64,000 bases of DNA from Synchiropus splendidus (taxonomy: Eukaryota > Chordata > Actinopteri > Syngnathiformes > Callionymidae). A program made the translations under genes and the position numbers. The DNA is taken from positions 13,281,501-13,345,500 of the forward strand of contig NC_071335.1 in NCBI RefSeq assembly GCF_027744825.2. Direction: 5' to 3'. Shown piece after piece: positions 61,041 to 64,000 of this stretch. Each line of letters begins with the position of its first letter. Within the stretch, counting starts at the first letter, position 1. The notes under the pieces were generated by a model. The model was not told the origin of the DNA, made no database searches, and worked only from the letters and a program-made list of their open reading frames with translations.

Positions 61041-61087
<47 letters not shown>
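61041..61087. repeat. (TA)n microsatellite
   Basis: About 23 uninterrupted TA units, directly abutting the right terminus of the hAT-like copy B. Confidence 0.95.
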
Positions 61088-61089
<2 letters not shown>

Positions 61090-61099
61090 TTTTATTTAT

Positions 61100-62180
61100 A
61101 TTATTTTCCAGTAGCCACTTTAATTATCAAAACTTTGACAACCAAAAGAAAAAAACCCGAGATATAATCTCAATTGCATTCATCTTGTACTTGGCATCAC
61201 TTAGCGTTACATTTATCCACAAGTGTATCCATCAATATAGCAGTTGAGACGGTATTTAACTTACTTTATACACTAGTACAACCATGCCCTCAAGCCTCAA
61301 GGAAAATAGTGCCATGTCACTCAGTTTTTCTCTTCGCTGCCAAGCTCCGAACAACAGGGGAAAATCTGTGTAGTCACACTTCCCACCGCTCTCCCTTCCT
61401 TTAGCATGCTGAGGAGGGTAAGTGTCTCCAGTGGTCGGCTTGTTCCTCTGGCATTTAGTGTCAGTGCCAAACCTGTCACGAGAAAATGCAAGGCATTATC
61501 TGTCATTGTAGAGCTGCAAGTAATTTCACACAAATGGCAGCACGAGGACAGAGCAGTGATCCAGTGATCAATAAGGCCTCTTATTCTGAATGTGATCGCT
61601 GGGAATGCCCTTTTGATGCTATCATCCAATCTGCACCCAGGACACTGACCAGCATGATCATGTCTCATGCACTGGCTCAGAATACAACACCATAACTGAA
61701 ACACCTGCAGGAGCACCACAGTATAATGATACGTTTGTATTCAAATACTAGAGTGAAAAAGTCTGTGGCATACTGTAGTGGGATGAGGGATGACTTCCAC
61801 AGTCAAACCAATAACCTGACTTGTCAGCGTGACGTAGTATTGCAAATATGAGTGGTTAGTTCTAGCTTCAAAGTTGCTGCATCTGCAACATCCGTAACAA
61901 ATGTTGCTGAGATGTAGCTGTCTCCAGCATTTAAGGGGAGAGAACCACAGAACAAAATATTGAAACATGAAAAGATAAATTAAATGGAGTTGGGGAAAAA
62001 CGTTAGCAACGGTTATACAGTGTTGATGAGTATGGAAAAGGAAAATAGTATGTGTCAGAATAATTCAAGATTTCTCCTTGAAATGAACGTGACAAAAGGT
62101 GAAGCTTCAACACTGTTGTCCTCCACTCATCATGGTGTCTATCCTCCATTGTTTTAAAGTAATGTTATTCAACTGACATG
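61100..62180. other. Intergenic sequence, nothing recognised
   Basis: Overlapping frames at 61321-61719 on both strands have no family features. No repeat was recognised. Confidence 0.5.
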
Positions 62181-62189
62181 TTATTATGG

Positions 62190-62385
62190 GATATCTATCC
62201 GTACAGAAGAATTGGGACAGGATTTTCTTGCACATTGTTCACATTGTTTCTAAATTCTTTAGTATAGCTTTTTTGCACTTTATAATATTATTTATTTTTT
62301 AATTTATTGTTGTTGTGTACAGAGCATGTTACGATAACAACTTCCCTTGGGATTAATAAAGTTTTCTGGTTCTGATTCTGAAATG
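62190..62385 (+). mobile_element. Non-LTR retrotransposon 3' end
   Basis: The stretch ends cccttgggattaataaagtt followed by ttctggttctgattctga, a familiar 3' tail of fish LINE copies (AATAAAGT plus a short repeated tail). The upstream part is AT-rich 3' UTR-like. No ORF2 remains. Confidence 0.5.
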
Positions 62386-62410
62386 ATATTGTTGTTCAAG
62401 TCCAACAACA

Positions 62411-62507
62411 TTTTACAGACAGTGCCATCTAGTGGCCTCTGGAAATCAGGCCACGCTTTCATCAACCCTTCAATACTGTGTCATGAAACCTCATCTACCT
62501 ATCACTA
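62411..62507. mobile_element. Partial MITE copy related to 47135-47332
   Basis: It contains cattttacagacagtgccat, tagtggcctctggaaatcag and tcatcaacccttcaatactg, then gtcatgaaacctcatctacc and the catcacta-like end. It keeps the right terminal part and lacks the left half. Confidence 0.6.
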
Positions 62508-62519
62508 TTCTATATGCCC

Positions 62520-64000
62520 TGCTGGTGTTCTAGTTTTTAGTGCACTTGTGAATTTCCAGCAGTCCCAGGCCTGACTGAGACTCACGTGTCTGCTAGCTAG
62601 CATTGACTTCGTGCCTCTGTACCAGTGACCCTGGAAGGTGGTGACTGCACTCAAATGGACAGTGAAAGGGTATAAATGTCGCCGACGCCTCACTTTCTTT
62701 GCCTTGTTGAGTCATTCTTATCAGCAGAGCTGCTGTGCTGTTCCTCCGGTCTCAATTCTCAGCTCATCCGAGTGCCCTCACTTCCCCTCAGTTGCCCACA
62801 GGAGGCATGAGAGCGAAATAAAGGGATTTCTATGCTGGTGGGGAATTCTGTCATCAGACCTGTTTTCCATGCTTCAATCTGTGCGTGTCGCCCCCTTTCT
62901 CCACCACTCTCCCCATCCATTTATCCTTCCCTCCATCTGCCCAGCCTTTTGTTCAGACCTCAGAATCATTTCTCTTTCCTTGGTGGGTGAACTGATCGTG
63001 TTGAGCCTGTGGAAAAGGTAGCCTCTGGGGACAAGCGCTGAAACACGGGCAAGTCAAACCTTCTGTTTATGAAAAGCAAAAGCCCAAGCTATTACTTCTA
63101 AATACACAGCAGCACCTACACACTGCGCCGTGCACATGCAAAGACACTCTGCAGATTGCTTGCGGCAAATCTGGGTCCATAATTGCTGCTGTGTGTATTC
63201 CCCCTGGCGTATGCCACCTTGTTTGCCTGCTGAATAGGAGATTTATGTTCCCATGCCAAAGACAGCTTTAAAAATATTTGGGGCAGAAATTGGGTCTCTT
63301 GTGTTGATGTCAGAATCTAGCCACGGAAGCAAAGTTTGGTCCATATTTATATGAAAATAGGTAGGTGTAACCACCAGTGTGTTGCTGGATCTCTTGTAAA
63401 CAAAGGACAGTAGCCAGTGTGGAGAAAAGTGCAACGATAAACAACTACATTAGCAAATAACTGGAGACAGACTTTCGATCTACCACTAGAGGGTTCAGTT
63501 GCACTCCTACCACAGTCCCGGGGACAGGTCATGGTGGAATGATAGATGGCAACCAGACGCCTTCTCTGCAGAATGGGTGAACCACTGAGGCATGTCCGAA
63601 GTCCCCAGCAGTGGAAGTCAAATACCTCACCGGAGGTGACGTCAGAGTGTGGAGGTGTAGAACTGCACCAACATCTGCTAGGTATCTAGGGATTTCTTCC
63701 CAAGCAAACAAAGGCGACATCCATACTGCAATCTTGTCCCACCCACACACTTTCCGTGCCAGTTTATATAAAGCGCTATGTGAAAACAAAGCCGCTAAAA
63801 CATTGAAAAAGATGTAGTACATGCGCCAAGACAGTAGAGGCGTTGTAATGCAAAGCAACAAACAAGAACACAACGCCTGTGCAAATGAAGCTTGAAGCTT
63901 TATTGTTAGCACTGGATAGCTCAAACAAATGGACCGACAAGAGACCTTGGCGTTTACAGACGACGCCGTTGAGCTTCGATTACCATCAACACTGAACTCC
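62520..64000. other. Intergenic sequence to the window edge
   Basis: No exon with splice support. Opposite-strand frames at 63529-63924 and 63611-63817 share the same bases and match nothing recognised. The C/T-rich 62880-62960 stretch is low complexity. Confidence 0.5.

Overview
The window looks like nuclear genomic DNA of a ray-finned (teleost) fish. It has compact vertebrate genes with short GT-AG introns, non-LTR retrotransposon remnants with reading frames typical of fish LINEs, several hAT-like non-autonomous DNA transposons, and GT, TA and ATT microsatellites. No operons, CRISPR arrays, rRNA or tRNA genes were seen.

Four protein-coding genes are supported, three of them with splice sites and reading phases that close exactly. 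(1) bmerb1 (+, coding 2596-8257, six exons, 191 aa) is a bMERB-domain protein ending in a Cys-Cys plus CaaX-like tail. (2) prpsap1 (+, coding 13041-18535, ten coding exons, 381 aa or 356 aa depending on the start) is the non-catalytic phosphoribosyl-pyrophosphate synthetase-associated protein 1. (3) A RASD/Dexras-like Ras-family GTPase lies on the minus strand (20798-21424, 208 aa, one coding exon) with TATA and CCAAT boxes upstream. (4) A three-exon immunoglobulin-superfamily gene lies on the minus strand (44169-48139, 250 aa). It encodes a signal peptide, two Ig-like domains and a hydrophobic C-terminus without a cytoplasmic tail, and an ISRE lies 165 bp upstream of its ATG.

Layout: 1-1580 looks like the 3' untranslated end of a plus-strand gene lying to the left, with two Pumilio-type motifs just before a poly(A) signal. 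1.6-2.4 kb is AT-rich spacer. 2.46-8.5 kb is bmerb1, 8.5-12.5 kb intergenic, 12.5-18.7 kb prpsap1. 18.7-21.7 kb holds the convergent 3' side and the GTPase gene. 21.7-43.4 kb is gene-poor with transposon debris. 43.4-48.3 kb is the Ig gene. 48.3-64 kb is again gene-poor and repeat-rich.

The genes do not form a pathway. prpsap1 acts in nucleotide precursor synthesis, bmerb1 probably in Rab or cytoskeletal biology, the GTPase in signalling, and the Ig protein probably at the surface of immune cells. The least described items are the Ig gene with its interferon-type site, a nested pair of DNA transposons at 51 kb, a 1.05-kb hAT-like insertion with a perfect 8-bp target duplication inside prpsap1, and a repeat family carrying a perfect 19-bp hairpin.
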